A stretch of 64,000 nucleotides of DNA from Enterovirga rhinocerotis (GCF_004363955.1 NZ_SNZR01000011.1:1922001-1986000); one strand, 5' to 3'. Shown: positions 18,406 to 28,306, numbered from the stretch's first letter. The notes: generated by a model not told the origin, from the letters alone. Program-made: numbers and translations.

Positions 18406-19350
18406 ATGGACCTCACCGGCATCCACCATCTCACCGCCGTCACGGCGGATGCGCCGCGCAACCGCGACTTCTACACGCGCGTCCTCGGGCTCCGGCTCGT
18501 CAAGAAGACCGTCAACCAGGACGATACGAGCGCCTATCACCTCTTCTATGCGGACGGGAAAGCCTCGCCGGGCTCCGACCTCACCTTCTTCGACTTCGCC
18601 GCCTCGCCCGAGCGGCGCGGCACGCGCAGCATCAGCCGTACTGGGCTGCGGGTCGCGGGCGCCGACGCCCTGGCCTACTGGGCGAAGCGCTTCGACGAGG
18701 AGGGCGTCACCCATGGCGGCATCGTGCAGCGCGACGGGCGCGCGGCGCTCGACTTCGAGGATTTCGAAGGCCAGCGCTTCACGCTCGTCGACGATGGCGG
18801 CCAGGGCGAGGCGCATCCCTGGGAGCGCTCCCCCGTGCCGGCGGAGCATCAGATCCGCGGCCTCGGCCCGATCACGATCAGCGTGCCCTCGCTGGAAGGC
18901 ACCGACCTCGTGCTGACGCGGGTGATGGGAATGCGCTCCGTGCGCGACTATCCGACGCCCGGCAACGAGGGCTCGACGACGCAGGTCTACGAGATGGGCG
19001 CCGGCGGCGCGGCGGCCGAGTTGCACGTCGCCGTCGAGCCCGGCCTGCCGGTCGCGATGCCGGGAGCCGGGGGCGTGCACCATGTCGCCTTCCGCATCCC
19101 GGATGCGGATTACGACGCCTGGGCGCGGCGGCTGCAGGAGATCGGCGTCCGCTCGAGCGGGCCGGTCGACCGGTTCTACTTCCGGAGCCTCTATTTCCGG
19201 GAGCCGGCCGGCATCCTGTTCGAGATCGCGACGGACGGACCCGGCTTCACCGCGGACGAGCCGCTTGAGACGCTCGGCGAGAGCCTCGCCCTGCCGCCCT
19301 TCCTCGAGCCGCGCCGGGCCGCGATCGAAGCCGGGCTGAAGCCGCTCTGA
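18406..19350 (+). CDS. Ring-cleaving dioxygenase, VOC (glyoxalase) family, MhqO-like
   Basis: A 314-residue two-module vicinal-oxygen-chelate protein. Metal-ligand candidates are His in GIHHLTAVT (residues 5-13), His in GVHHVAFR and Glu in [12 protein letters not shown]. The layout matches the MhqO/LinE-like dioxygenases that open hydroquinone-type rings with Fe(II). The ATG at 18406 is preceded by AGGGAG. It is transcribed alone and followed by a strong stem-loop. Substrate assignment would need biochemical or close-homologue evidence. Confidence 0.88.
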   Translation: MDLTGIHHLTAVTADAPRNRDFYTRVLGLRLVKKTVNQDDTSAYHLFYADGKASPGSDLTFFDFAASPERRGTRSISRTGLRVAGADALAYWAKRFDEEGVTHGGIVQRDGRAALDFEDFEGQRFTLVDDGGQGEAHPWERSPVPAEHQIRGLGPITISVPSLEGTDLVLTRVMGMRSVRDYPTPGNEGSTTQVYEMGAGGAAAELHVAVEPGLPVAMPGAGGVHHVAFRIPDADYDAWARRLQEIGVRSSGPVDRFYFRSLYFREPAGILFEIATDGPGFTADEPLETLGESLALPPFLEPRRAAIEAGLKPL

Positions 19351-19356
19351 AGGGCC

Positions 19357-19393
19357 GGTGCCCGCCTGCCGCGGTTCTGTGGCGGCGGGCACC
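19357..19393 (+). terminator. Stem-loop after the ring-cleaving dioxygenase gene
   Basis: Perfect 10-bp arms GGTGCCCGCC (19357-19366) and GGCGGGCACC (19384-19393), six bases after the stop. No T-run follows, so a transcript-end stabilising hairpin is an alternative. Confidence 0.55.
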
Positions 19394-19469
19394 TACCCTT
19401 CGCGGCCTCCGGTTGCTATGCCCCGGCCTTGCGGCCGCGGCGCGGCCGATTGGCGGATTGCGATCACCC

Positions 19470-21227
19470 ATGAACATTTTCGGGCTCTTCGAACGGCGTG
19501 TCGCGGAAGGGCTGGAGCGCCTCGCCGCGGCCGGGCACCTGCCCGCCGGGCTCGACCTCTCGCGCGTCCTGGTCGAACCGCCGCGCGATCCGAGCCACGG
19601 CGACATGGCGACCAACGCGGCGATGGCCATCGCCAAGCCCGCGCGCATGAACCCGCGCGCGCTCGCCGATCTTCTCGCCGAGGATCTGCGCACCGATCCG
19701 CGCATCACCGAGGTGTCGGTGGCGGGGCCGGGCTTCATCAATCTGCGCCTCGCGCCTCACCTCCACCACGAGGTGATCCGGGCCGCGCTGCTCGATCCGG
19801 CAGGTTTCGGCCGCAGCGGGCGCGGCGCCGGCGAGGCGGTGAACGTCGAGTACGTGTCGGCCAATCCGACCGGACCGATGCATGTCGGCCATGGGCGCGG
19901 CGCGGTGTTCGGCGATGCGCTCGCGAACCTGCTCGCCTTCGCCGGCTACGAGGTGACGCGCGAGTACTACATCAACGATGCCGGCGCCCAGGTCGACGTC
20001 CTCGGGCGCTCGGCCTTCCTGCGATATCGGGAAGCGCTCGGCATGGATGTCGGTCCGGTGCCCGAAGGCCTCTATCCGGGCGATTACCTGAAGCCCGTCG
20101 GCGCCGCCCTCGCCGAAGCGCACGGCTACGCCCTCGCGCAGATGCCCGAGGAGGAATGGCTGCCGATCGTCCGGCAGGCGGCGATCGACGCCATGATGGA
20201 CCTCATCCGCGCGGATCTCGCGGCGATCGACATCCGGCACGAGGTCTTCTTCTCGGAGCGTTCCCTGACCAAGGGGGAGGTCGACCAGATCGGCGCGACC
20301 ATCGCCGAGCTCCGCGCGCGCGATCTCGTCTATGAGGGGCGGCTCGAGCCGCCGAAGGGCCAGCCGATCGAGGATTGGGAGGATCGCGAGCAGACGCTGT
20401 TCCGGGCCAGCCGCTTCGGCGACGATGTCGACCGTCCGCTCCTGAAGTCGGACGGCTCCTACACCTATTTCGCCGCCGACATCGCCTATCATCGCTCGAA
20501 GTTCGAGCGCGGCTTCCGCCACATGATCGACATCTGGGGCGCGGATCACGGCGGCTACGTCAAGCGGATGACGGCGGCCGTGAAGGCCGTGAGCGGCGGC
20601 GAGGCCGACCTCGACGTCAAGCTGTGCCAGCTCGTGAAGCTGCTGCGCGGCGGCGAGCCCGTGAAAATGTCGAAGCGCGCCGGCGACTTCGTGACGTTGC
20701 GTGATGTGGTGGATGAAGTCGGACAGGACCCCGTCCGCTTCATGATGCTGTACCGGAAGAACGACGCCCCGCTCGATTTCGACCTCGCCAAGGTGCTGGA
20801 GCAGTCGAAGGACAATCCGGTCTTCTACGTCCAGTACGCCCATGCCCGGATCGCCTCGGTGTTCCGGCAGGCGGCCGAGGCCCTCGGGCGCGCGCCCGAG
20901 ATGAGGTCGCTGGCCGATGCGGACCTCTCCCTTCTCGTGGACGAGGCGGAGATCGATCTCGTCCGGCGCATCGGGCAGTTCCCGCGCATTGTCGACGCGG
21001 CGGCGGCGGCGCACGAGCCGCACCGCATCGCTTTCTACCTCTACGAACTCGCAGGTCTTTTCCACGCCTTGTGGAACAAGGGCAAAGACCTGCCGCAATT
21101 ACGGTTTGTTAAGCACGACGATGAAAGGTCGACACTTGCCAGACTCGCACTCGTCGGGGCGCTGAAGGGCGTGCTGGCCTCGGGTCTGGCCATCCTGGGC
21201 GTGAAGGCGCCGGACGAGATGCGCTGA
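19470..21227 (+). CDS. argS: Arginine--tRNA ligase
   Basis: A 585-residue class I aminoacyl-tRNA synthetase. The HIGH-like signature is MHVGHGR in [17 protein letters not shown], and the KMSKS-type loop is [10 protein letters not shown]. The C-terminal anticodon-binding DALR domain is present ([20 protein letters not shown]), and the length is normal. The ATG at 19470 starts [18 protein letters not shown]. It opens the co-directional argS-SPOR-nagZ-scpA-scpB cluster found in many Hyphomicrobiales. Confidence 0.97.
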   Translation: MNIFGLFERRVAEGLERLAAAGHLPAGLDLSRVLVEPPRDPSHGDMATNAAMAIAKPARMNPRALADLLAEDLRTDPRITEVSVAGPGFINLRLAPHLHHEVIRAALLDPAGFGRSGRGAGEAVNVEYVSANPTGPMHVGHGRGAVFGDALANLLAFAGYEVTREYYINDAGAQVDVLGRSAFLRYREALGMDVGPVPEGLYPGDYLKPVGAALAEAHGYALAQMPEEEWLPIVRQAAIDAMMDLIRADLAAIDIRHEVFFSERSLTKGEVDQIGATIAELRARDLVYEGRLEPPKGQPIEDWEDREQTLFRASRFGDDVDRPLLKSDGSYTYFAADIAYHRSKFERGFRHMIDIWGADHGGYVKRMTAAVKAVSGGEADLDVKLCQLVKLLRGGEPVKMSKRAGDFVTLRDVVDEVGQDPVRFMMLYRKNDAPLDFDLAKVLEQSKDNPVFYVQYAHARIASVFRQAAEALGRAPEMRSLADADLSLLVDEAEIDLVRRIGQFPRIVDAAAAAHEPHRIAFYLYELAGLFHALWNKGKDLPQLRFVKHDDERSTLARLALVGALKGVLASGLAILGVKAPDEMR

Positions 21228-21330
21228 AGCCAGGCTCCCTCCTCGGAACCGGCTTGCATCCGCCGCCTTGTCGCCCACCTCTTGGTCTAGGACCGGCAGC
21301 GGCCCTTGGACCGAGCCGGAGAGCGTGTTC

Positions 21331-22848
21331 ATGAGCGAAGCCAGAACTCATCGCTTCGAGATCGATATCGACGAGATCGAGCGTCAGCTGCGCCGCTCCA
21401 TCGAGGAGCAGCCGGCGGCGAAGCCTGATCCGCTGGCCGAACTCGCGCGCATCGTCGGTCAGGACGATCCCTTCCGAGGCATCCTGCCCCGCGATGCGGC
21501 TCAGCCCGCGCCGCGGCCCGCGCCCCAGCCCCAGGCGGCGCTGCCGCCCGCCTCCCATGGGCGGGACGAGCTGCCGCCGAACGTCCATGTCTTCCAGCGG
21601 CCCGCGCAGCCTGCGCTCGAACAGCCGCCGGCGCCGGCCCGGTACGACGACCTGCCTCCCCAGCAGCAGGAGCCGGCCTACGCTGCCGATCCATATTCGG
21701 CCGAACCGCAGATCCGCGCCGAGCAGCCTGCGCCGCAGGAGAATCTGTACGATCCCGTCTCCGCCGCCTACGGCTCGCAGGACGCGGCGCTGGCCGAGGA
21801 GGATTTCAAGCCCCTGCACCGGCGCCGCTCGCGCGGCCGCCTCGCCGTCGTCATGGCGGGATTGCTGGTGACGGTCGGCGCGGTCGCCGGCGGCCTGTAT
21901 CTCAGGAGTTCCGGCAGCCTGTCCTCGGGGCCGAAGCTCATCACCGCCGATACGAGCCCGCTGAAGGTGGCGCCGGAGAATCCCGGCGGCCTCCATGTGC
22001 CGAACCAGGATCGGAAGATCTACGAGCAGCCCGGCACCCGCGACGTGCCGAGCCGCGTCGTCGATGGCCGCGAGCAGCCGATCGACGTCCGGGCCGCCGC
22101 CCGCAACATGCCGGCGCCTGTGACGCCCGCGCCGACGGCGCCCGGCTCGGAGCAGCCTGCCGCCGAGACGGGACAGGGCGGCTCCACCGTCGCGAGCGCC
22201 CTCGGCGAGCCGCGCCGGGTGCGCACCGTCGCGGTCAATCCGGACGGCAGCCAATATGGTGCCCGCACGCCCGTCGCGACCTCGCCTTCGGGAGCCCTGG
22301 TTCCCGGCGGAGAGGTGCCCTCTCCGGTCTCCGTGACGACGGTTCCCGTCGGGAGCGATCCGGCCTCCGCCGCCCCGGCTCCGCCGGTTGCCGAGGCTCC
22401 CGCCCCGACCGCGCCCGAGCCTGCCCCTCCGCCGGCCATCGCCAGTGCCGGCGAGCCGAGCACGCTCGCCCCGGTGATGGATGTCATGCCGCCGAGGCGT
22501 CCGCGCTTCGACGCTCCGGCCGAACCTCCCGTCCGGACCGCGGCCCTGCCGACCGAGCGGCCGAGCGCCGAGCGGCCCGCGGCGGAGAGCCCTGCAGCGG
22601 GACGGGCCAACTTCTCGGTGCAGATCGCCGTCCGGTCGTCCGAGCAGGAAGCGCGTGAGGCCTGGGGCCAGGCGCAGGACAAGTTCGGAGCGGCCCTCGA
22701 GAACAAGCCCGCTCGCCTGACGACGGCCAATGTCGGCGGCCGCACGGTCCATCGCGTTCGCCTCGGCCCGATGACCAAGACGGAAGCCGATGCGATGTGC
22801 GCGCGGCTCAAGACCAGGGGCGGCGCCTGCTTCGTCGCCCAGAACTGA
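21331..22848 (+). CDS. SPOR-domain cell-division-associated protein
   Basis: A 505-residue single-pass membrane protein. Its N-terminal cytoplasmic region is acidic, then Pro/Gln-rich. One membrane helix lies at about residues 172-192 (RLAVVMAGLLVTVGAVAGGL). A long Pro/Ala-rich periplasmic linker ends in a C-terminal SPOR domain (residues ~425-505, NFSVQIAVRSSEQEAREAW). SPOR domains bind denuded peptidoglycan at the division septum. It lies 103 bp after argS and 56 bp before nagZ, which processes peptidoglycan fragments. The low-complexity middle part is expected to diverge quickly. Confidence 0.88.
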   Translation: MSEARTHRFEIDIDEIERQLRRSIEEQPAAKPDPLAELARIVGQDDPFRGILPRDAAQPAPRPAPQPQAALPPASHGRDELPPNVHVFQRPAQPALEQPPAPARYDDLPPQQQEPAYAADPYSAEPQIRAEQPAPQENLYDPVSAAYGSQDAALAEEDFKPLHRRRSRGRLAVVMAGLLVTVGAVAGGLYLRSSGSLSSGPKLITADTSPLKVAPENPGGLHVPNQDRKIYEQPGTRDVPSRVVDGREQPIDVRAAARNMPAPVTPAPTAPGSEQPAAETGQGGSTVASALGEPRRVRTVAVNPDGSQYGARTPVATSPSGALVPGGEVPSPVSVTTVPVGSDPASAAPAPPVAEAPAPTAPEPAPPPAIASAGEPSTLAPVMDVMPPRRPRFDAPAEPPVRTAALPTERPSAERPAAESPAAGRANFSVQIAVRSSEQEAREAWGQAQDKFGAALENKPARLTTANVGGRTVHRVRLGPMTKTEADAMCARLKTRGGACFVAQN

Positions 22849-22862
22849 CGGCAGGCCCGAAC

Positions 22863-22883
22863 GGGCCCGGCTGAGCCGGGCCC
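22863..22883 (+). terminator. GC-rich hairpin between the SPOR gene and nagZ
   Basis: Nine-base perfect arms GGGCCCGGC and GCCGGGCCC around a TGA loop, with only CCTT after it. It may reduce read-through or stabilise the upstream message. nagZ follows 21 bp later, so complete termination is not certain. Confidence 0.5.
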
Positions 22884-22904
22884 CCTTCACGACGGGATAT
22901 CGAG

Positions 22905-23915
22905 ATGCGGGCATTCGTGGCCGGCTGCTCCGGGCCGGACCTCACGGCGGAGGAGCGCGCGTTCTTTCGCGAGGCCGATCCGTTCGGATTCATCCTCTTC
23001 CGGCGGAACGTCGTCTCGCCCGAACAGGTTCGCGCGCTGACGGCCTCGCTGCGCGAGGCGGTCGGACGGGCGGATGCGCCCATCCTCATCGATCAGGAAG
23101 GCGGCCGGGTGCAGCGGCTCGGGCCGCCGCACTGGCCCCGCTATCCGGCCGGCCGGACCTATGGCGCGCTCGGGGCCGACGCCATCGAGGCGCGCGACGC
23201 CGCCTTCCTCGGCGCCCGGCTGATGGCGCACGACCTGCGCGAACTCGGCATCACCGTCGATTGCGTCCCGGTGCTCGACGTGCCCGTTCCCGGAGCCCAC
23301 GACGTCATCGGCGACCGGGCCTATGGCGAGGATCCGGAGACCGTGACGGCGCTCGGCGGCGGCGCGGCGGAGGGCCTCCTCGCCGGCGGCGTCCTTCCCG
23401 TCGTCAAGCACATCCCCGGCCATGGCCGTGCGGGGGCGGACAGCCACCTCGCCCTTCCGCGCGTCTCCGCCTCCCTGGACGACCTGCGGGCGCGGGACTT
23501 CGTCCCCTTCAAGGCCCTCGCCCACCTGCCGGCGGCCATGACCGCCCATGTCGTCTACGAGGCGATCGATCCCGACGCTCCGGGCACGACGTCGCGCCGC
23601 GTCGTCCAGGACGTCATCCGCGGCGAGATCGGCTTCGACGGCCTCCTCTTCACCGACGACCTCTCGATGAAGGCCCTCGCCGGCCCGTTCCGCACGCGGA
23701 TGGAGGCGGCGATCGCGGCGGGCTGCGACATCGGGCTCCACTGCAACGGGGACCTCGCCGAGGCGCGCGCGGTGGCGGACGGAGCGCCGCTCCTCGCGGG
23801 GCGCGCGCTCGAACGGGCCGAGGCGGCTCTCGCGCTCATCGCCGCGGGACCGGCGGAGTTCGATCCTGTGGATGCGAGGCTCGCCTTCGAGACGCGACTC
23901 GGCGCGATCGCGTAG
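22905..23915 (+). CDS. nagZ: Beta-N-acetylhexosaminidase
   Basis: A 336-residue cytoplasmic glycoside hydrolase family 3 enzyme. It removes GlcNAc from anhydro-muropeptides during peptidoglycan recycling. The family signature KHIPGHGRAGADSH is present and carries the general acid His. The nucleophile is the Asp of TDDLSMKAL. ILIDQEGGRVQRL is also typical. It lies between the SPOR protein and scpA genes, its usual place in related genomes. Confidence 0.95.
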   Translation: MRAFVAGCSGPDLTAEERAFFREADPFGFILFRRNVVSPEQVRALTASLREAVGRADAPILIDQEGGRVQRLGPPHWPRYPAGRTYGALGADAIEARDAAFLGARLMAHDLRELGITVDCVPVLDVPVPGAHDVIGDRAYGEDPETVTALGGGAAEGLLAGGVLPVVKHIPGHGRAGADSHLALPRVSASLDDLRARDFVPFKALAHLPAAMTAHVVYEAIDPDAPGTTSRRVVQDVIRGEIGFDGLLFTDDLSMKALAGPFRTRMEAAIAAGCDIGLHCNGDLAEARAVADGAPLLAGRALERAEAALALIAAGPAEFDPVDARLAFETRLGAIA

Positions 23916-23954
23916 AATTCCGCCCGTCATGATGCGACGGGCCTGAACGAACGG

Positions 23955-24758
23955 ATGGCGAAGGAGATCCCTTTCGAGGAGGACCGGCAGGAGCGTGCCT
24001 CGGCCGATCCGACGCTCGTCGTCGATGTCGGCGGCTTCGAGGGGCCGCTCGACCTCCTGCTCGACCTCGCCCGGCGCCAGAAGGTGGACCTGCACGAGAT
24101 CTCCGTCCTCGCGCTCGCCGAACAATACCTCGCCTTCATCGAGGACGCCCGCGCGATGCGGCTCGAACTCGCCGCCGATTATCTCGTGATGGCGGCCTGG
24201 CTCGCCTATCTGAAGTCGCGTCTTCTCCTGCCCGAACCGCCGAAGCCCGAAGGACCGAGCGCGGAGGACCTCGCGACCGCCCTCGCCTTCCGCCTCCGCC
24301 GCCTCGAGGCGATCCGGCAGGCGGCGAAGCTGCTGGGCGAGCGCGCGCAGCTCGGCCGCGAGATCTTCGCCCGCGGCGAGGCGGAGCCGCCGGTGTCGAC
24401 GAACGCCCCGATCCGATACGAGGGCAACCTCTACGACCTCCTCGCCGCCTATGCCGCGCGGCGCCAGCGCCATCTCGGTGCCCGGGTCACGGTGGCGCGC
24501 CGCGCCGTCTGGACCCTCGCCGAGGCGCGGGAGGCTCTGGAGCGCCTCGTCGGCTGGGCGAGCGACTGGGTGGAGCTGGACTCGTTCCTTCTGCGCTATC
24601 AGGCGGAGCCGCAGATGCGCAGCACGGTCCTCGCCTCCGCCCTCTCGGCCGCGCTGGAGATGGTGCGCGAGGGCAAGGCGAGCATCCGCCAGGACGCGCC
24701 CTTCGCGCCTCTCATGATGAAGCGCGGCGAGCCCGCGCTGCGGCTGGTCGCGCCATGA
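23955..24758 (+). CDS. scpA: Segregation and condensation protein A
   Basis: A 267-residue kleisin subunit of the Smc-ScpAB condensin. The N-terminal SMC-binding part contains the hallmark FEGPLDLLLDLARRQKVDLH and is followed by VLALAEQYLAFI. The C-terminal winged-helix region ends near residue 250. The ATG at 23955 gives MAKEIPFEED. It overlaps scpB by four bases (ATGA), indicating translational coupling. Confidence 0.96.
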   Translation: MAKEIPFEEDRQERASADPTLVVDVGGFEGPLDLLLDLARRQKVDLHEISVLALAEQYLAFIEDARAMRLELAADYLVMAAWLAYLKSRLLLPEPPKPEGPSAEDLATALAFRLRRLEAIRQAAKLLGERAQLGREIFARGEAEPPVSTNAPIRYEGNLYDLLAAYAARRQRHLGARVTVARRAVWTLAEAREALERLVGWASDWVELDSFLLRYQAEPQMRSTVLASALSAALEMVREGKASIRQDAPFAPLMMKRGEPALRLVAP

Positions 24759-25501
24759 CGCAGGCCGCCAAACGGAACACCGACACGGCAGGCGGAAACG
24801 CGGTCCTCAAGCAGATCGCGGCGATCTCGCGTTCGCTCGCGGCCAAGCCCGTCGAGACGCCCGCGCCGGAATCGATCCGCATCGCCGAGGCTCTCATCTT
24901 CGCCTCGCCGCAGCCGCTGAAGGCCGAGGCGATCGCCGCCCGCCTGCCGAAGGGCACCGACGTCGAGGCGGTCCTGCGGATGATCGCGGCAGCCTATGAG
25001 GGGCGCGGCATCAACCTCGTGCGGGTCGCCGGAGGCTGGGCCTTCCGGACCCCGACCGACCTCGCCTACGCCCTCGCCGACGAGGCGGCGCCCCCGCCGC
25101 AGAAGCTCTCCCGCGCGGCGATGGAGGTGCTCTCCATCATCGCCTACCACCAGCCGGCGACGCGTGCCGAGATCGAGGAGATCCGCGGCGTCGCGACCTC
25201 GAAGGGAACCCTCGACACGCTGCTGGAAGCGGGCTGGATCAGGCTGCGCGGCCGCCGGAAGGCGCCCGGCCGCCCCGTCACCTTCGGCACGACGCCGGCC
25301 TTCCTCGCCCAGTTCGGGCTCGACGCCATCACGGACCTTCCCGGCCTCGAGGAGTTGAAGGGGCTCGGCTTCCTCGAAGGCCGCGTTCCCAAGGGGCTCG
25401 ACGTGCCGATGCCCTCCGATTCCGACACGCTGGCACCGGACGAGGAGCCGCTCGAGGCCGACATGCTGTCGGTCACGCCGCTCGAGGTCGACGAGGAATA
25501 G
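24755..25501 (+). CDS. scpB: Segregation and condensation protein B
   Basis: A 248-residue tandem winged-helix subunit of Smc-ScpAB. Typical motifs are IAEALIFASPQPL, EVLSIIAYHQPATRAEIEEI and an LLEAGWIRLRGRRKAPGRP stretch. A variable acidic C-terminal tail follows. In many related genomes tatA, tatB and tatC come next; here the next gene is a convergent alpha/beta hydrolase, so the conserved run ends at scpB. Confidence 0.96.
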   Translation: MTQAAKRNTDTAGGNAVLKQIAAISRSLAAKPVETPAPESIRIAEALIFASPQPLKAEAIAARLPKGTDVEAVLRMIAAAYEGRGINLVRVAGGWAFRTPTDLAYALADEAAPPPQKLSRAAMEVLSIIAYHQPATRAEIEEIRGVATSKGTLDTLLEAGWIRLRGRRKAPGRPVTFGTTPAFLAQFGLDAITDLPGLEELKGLGFLEGRVPKGLDVPMPSDSDTLAPDEEPLEADMLSVTPLEVDEE

Positions 25502-25544
25502 AGGGCCGGGCCGGTGAGGCCCTGCCCTCCTAATCCATCGAGGC

Positions 25545-26537
25545 CTATTGCTTCTTCAGTTCGCGCAGCAGCGCCTCGTGGAAGCGGTCCGGCGCCTCGA
25601 CCTGCGGCGAGTGACCCATTTCAGGGAACTCGACGAGCGACGCGCCGGGGATGCGCTCCGCGGCCGCCTTTCCGAGACGATCGTAGCGGCCGAGCGTCCC
25701 CGCCAGCTCCTTGGAGGCCCGGTTGGCCCCGGGCGCCGTGCGGTCCTTGCCGCCGATGATCAGGACGGTCGGGACGCGCAAAGCGGGCAGTTCGTGCAGG
25801 ACCGGCTGGGTGAAGATCATGTCCCCGGTCTGGGCGCTGTTCCAGGCAACCCGTTCGGCACCCGGGCCGGCATAGAGGCCGGCCTGCATCTGCACCCAGC
25901 GATCGTATTCCGGCCTCCAGACGCCGTTGTAGTAGAATTTCAGCTGGTAGGCCTTGATGCTGTCGAACGTGGTCTTGCGCTCCGCCTCATAAGCCTTCTC
26001 GATCGGAAGCCAGGGCACGCCCGCGGCCTGCCAATCCTCGAGGCCGAGCGGCGCGACGAGGACGAGCTTCTCCACCCGCTCCGGCATCATCAGCGCGAAC
26101 CGGGTCGCGAGCATGCCGCCCATCGAATGACCGAGGACCGTCGCCTTCTCGATGCCGAGCGAGGACAGGAGCCCGGCCGTGTTGGTCGCCAGCTGCTGGA
26201 ACGAGAACTGATAGCCGGCAGGCTTGGTCGACTTGCAGAACCCGACCTGGTCGGGCGCGATCACCCGGTAGCCGACCTTGGTCAAGGCGGCGATGGTGCC
26301 TTCCCAGGTCGCCGCACAGAAGTTCTTGCCGTGGAGCAGCACGATTGTGCGCCCGTTCGCCTTCTCCGGCCGCACGTCCATATAGGCCATCGAGACGTCC
26401 TGCCGCTGCGACGTGAAGCGGTGATGCTTCACCTCGTGCGGGTACTCGAATCCGTCGAGTTCGGGGCCATAGGTCTCCGCGGCCTGGGCGCCCAGGCTCG
26501 CCATCATAGCGAACGCGACAAGGATCGGTCTCTTCAT
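25545..26537 (-). CDS. Exported alpha/beta hydrolase
   Basis: A 330-residue hydrolase with a signal peptide (MKRPILVAFAMMASLGAQAA). The oxyanion segment is VLLHGKNFCAATWEG. The nucleophile elbow is LGHSMGGML, with the acid in IGGKDRTAP and the base in EMGHSPQVEAPDRFH, so the triad is complete. It resembles periplasmic epoxide-hydrolase or esterase-like members; the substrate is unknown. It is convergent with scpB (43 bp between stops). Confidence 0.9.
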   Translation of the reverse strand: MKRPILVAFAMMASLGAQAAETYGPELDGFEYPHEVKHHRFTSQRQDVSMAYMDVRPEKANGRTIVLLHGKNFCAATWEGTIAALTKVGYRVIAPDQVGFCKSTKPAGYQFSFQQLATNTAGLLSSLGIEKATVLGHSMGGMLATRFALMMPERVEKLVLVAPLGLEDWQAAGVPWLPIEKAYEAERKTTFDSIKAYQLKFYYNGVWRPEYDRWVQMQAGLYAGPGAERVAWNSAQTGDMIFTQPVLHELPALRVPTVLIIGGKDRTAPGANRASKELAGTLGRYDRLGKAAAERIPGASLVEFPEMGHSPQVEAPDRFHEALLRELKKQ

Positions 26538-26875
26538 CCAGATGCTCCAGCGTGAGGAGGCATCCTCCTAGCCGGACGCGACGACCGAATGGCGACCCGC
26601 CGGTGCGGCTAATCGGCAGGGTCCGTCGCCGCATCTGAGCGACCGGCAACCGTCGTCGAACATTCAGCTGGCCGCAGCGGCATGATGCCGTGTGCTAAGC
26701 GCTGGGCGCCCCGCCGCAGCGATCAGCTCCAGTCCTGCTCAGCCTGTTCGGCATGTGTGTCCGATATCGTTAAACGACCTTGTCGCTCACCACCGGCGGG
26801 AAGCTTATCCATCTTCTCTTCTATCGGACAGGTGTCGGCTTTCTCAAATATCCGCGCCGTTGATCACCCTTCCGG
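26538..26875. other. Intergenic region upstream of the alpha/beta hydrolase
   Basis: A 338-bp gap between two minus-strand genes. The part at about 26750-26880 is less GC-rich than its surroundings and holds no protein-like frame; ORFs here are short and Ser/Pro/Cys-rich. The hydrolase promoter should lie close to 26540-26640. Nothing else was recognised. Confidence 0.4.
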
Positions 26876-27214
26876 CTATTGCCAGTGAGGATAGGTCACA
26901 TAAGCTGTCACGGCGCCGTCTTCGTGAGAGCGGATTTTGACCTTGTCGCCCTTCTGCATGGCGATGATCTCTCCTCGTCCCGCCGTCACCGACTTGTGGC
27001 CGTCGGAGACGGTGATCGTTCCTTCAAGGATGATCATCGTGTCGTGCACGGCCATGGTCTCCTCCAAGGTCTGAGACGGCCCAAAGCGCCCGAAGCCGAT
27101 GGTGACCGGCCCGCCGTGACGCTGGTCCAGGAGGTTGCCCGTGAAGACGTCGCCGTCCTGACCCGGCGAGCGTTCCAGCTTTGCGTCAGCGAAGGCGAAC
27201 TTGTGGATCGTCAT
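26876..27214 (-). CDS. Cupin-fold small protein
   Basis: A 112-residue single-domain cupin. The strand pattern around VHDTMIILEGTITVSDGHKS and GRGEIIAMQKGDKVKIRSHE fits cupin motifs 1 and 2, similar to EutQ-type or unnamed stand-alone cupins. A canonical two-His/Glu metal set is incomplete, so a metal enzyme is doubtful. AAGGA lies 9-10 bases before the ATG. Function unknown; a small-molecule binding or isomerase role is possible. Confidence 0.75.
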   Translation of the reverse strand: MTIHKFAFADAKLERSPGQDGDVFTGNLLDQRHGGPVTIGFGRFGPSQTLEETMAVHDTMIILEGTITVSDGHKSVTAGRGEIIAMQKGDKVKIRSHEDGAVTAYVTYPHWQ

Positions 27215-27406
27215 GGCTTACATCCTTTGTGATCGGGATTTCGGGCCAAAGCGCATCCACAGAGGACGAATTCCGGGACGTCGGCGTGCAGCGCGGCGGC
27301 ATCCGGCCTCCGCATCCGGTGCGGACAGCCAGGACTGCTTCCTATGTTGGGGGCTGCGACAGGTCGGACAAGGTCAGAGGATCAAGCGAGCCTGAGAGCC
27401 GTCTGA

Positions 27407-28162
27407 TCACAGCCGCATCCAGGCGCTGATCGAGGCGTAGGGCGTGAGGGAGCGGCGGCCGTCCTCCGTCATCCAGCCGGCCGAGAGGCGGAGCGTCACG
27501 ATGCCGAGGGCGAGGCCGGTGACATGCCCGCCCCATCGCGTCTCGCGGTAGGTCGGCGTGGTGTAGAACGTCACCTCCGGCCCGAGATAGGCGTTCGAGA
27601 AGGCCCGGATCCCGCCCGACATGCGGGCCCAGACGCTCTCGTTCGCCGAACTCAGGATCACCGTCCCCGTGATCAGCGTGTCGGGGCTCGGATGAGCCCA
27701 GAGTTCCACCTGCGCGCGGCCGCCGAGCCGGGGCTTCGAGAAGTTCGCGAACCGCCCCCGATGGGTAAGCTGCTCCTGGAACAGTTCAGGACCCGCATAG
27801 GCGGCGAGATAAAGCGGCCCCAGCATCGTCTGCCAGCCGAGCGAGGCGCTCGTCTGATGCGTGAAGCGCCGGACCGCGACAGCGCGACCGTCGATGACGA
27901 TGCGCTCGTGCGTGAGGCCGATCCCCGTGAGTTCGAGCCCGAGAAGGCCCGGGCGGTCGAGCGTGCCGGTCAGCGCCTGTTTCGAGCCGCCGCTGAGAAA
28001 GACCGAACGGCCGCCATCGGCGCCTGCGAAGAGGACGAAGCGATGATCCTCGGGACGCAGGAAGAGCGCCTCGTCCTTGGCGAGGACGCTCCCCGGCCCG
28101 AGCGCGACCGTCAGCGCCGAAAGGCCGACGACGCACGCGATGAGCCGGGCGATACGCGACAC
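27407..28162 (-). CDS. bcsS: BcsS-family protein (cellulose biosynthesis-associated)
   Basis: A 251-residue exported protein with a GTG start and signal peptide (SRIARLIACVVGLSALTVAL). The mature part has alternating hydrophobic strands and the BcsS-like tracts VFLSGGSKQALTG and LGPEVTFYTTPTYRETRWG, suggesting an outer-membrane beta-structure. BcsS is associated with cellulose synthesis loci in some alphaproteobacteria. No bcsA, bcsB or bcsC is present in this window, so the gene is detached from a cellulose operon here, or belongs to a wider family that shares the name. Confidence 0.72.
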   Translation of the reverse strand: MSRIARLIACVVGLSALTVALGPGSVLAKDEALFLRPEDHRFVLFAGADGGRSVFLSGGSKQALTGTLDRPGLLGLELTGIGLTHERIVIDGRAVAVRRFTHQTSASLGWQTMLGPLYLAAYAGPELFQEQLTHRGRFANFSKPRLGGRAQVELWAHPSPDTLITGTVILSSANESVWARMSGGIRAFSNAYLGPEVTFYTTPTYRETRWGGHVTGLALGIVTLRLSAGWMTEDGRRSLTPYASISAWMRL

Positions 28163-28280
28163 GGACGCAACCCTCGGGGAGCCGGTCTCTTAACCATATC
28201 GGCGGGGCGGGCGGATGCCAGCGCCGCCGCATCCCGGCACGGGGTTTGCGACGAGGTGTGTGATGAAAGTCGCGCCGAAT

Positions 28281-28306
28281 TCGACGTGAATGCGGTTCAC
28301 ATTCGA
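28281..28306. promoter_or_regulatory. Palindromic operator candidate upstream of usg
   Basis: An interrupted palindrome: TCGA, one base, GTGAA, five bases, TTCAC, two bases, TCGA. The inner arms are 28286-28290 and 28296-28300. It lies about 100 bases before the usg start in a locally AT-richer promoter region. A dimeric repressor site is possible; no regulator is assigned. Confidence 0.4.

Noticed and set aside
26682..26888. 68-residue plus-strand ORF between the hydrolase and cupin genes
   Set aside because: No ribosome-binding site, atypical Ser/Cys/Pro-rich composition and overlap with the cupin gene 3' end.
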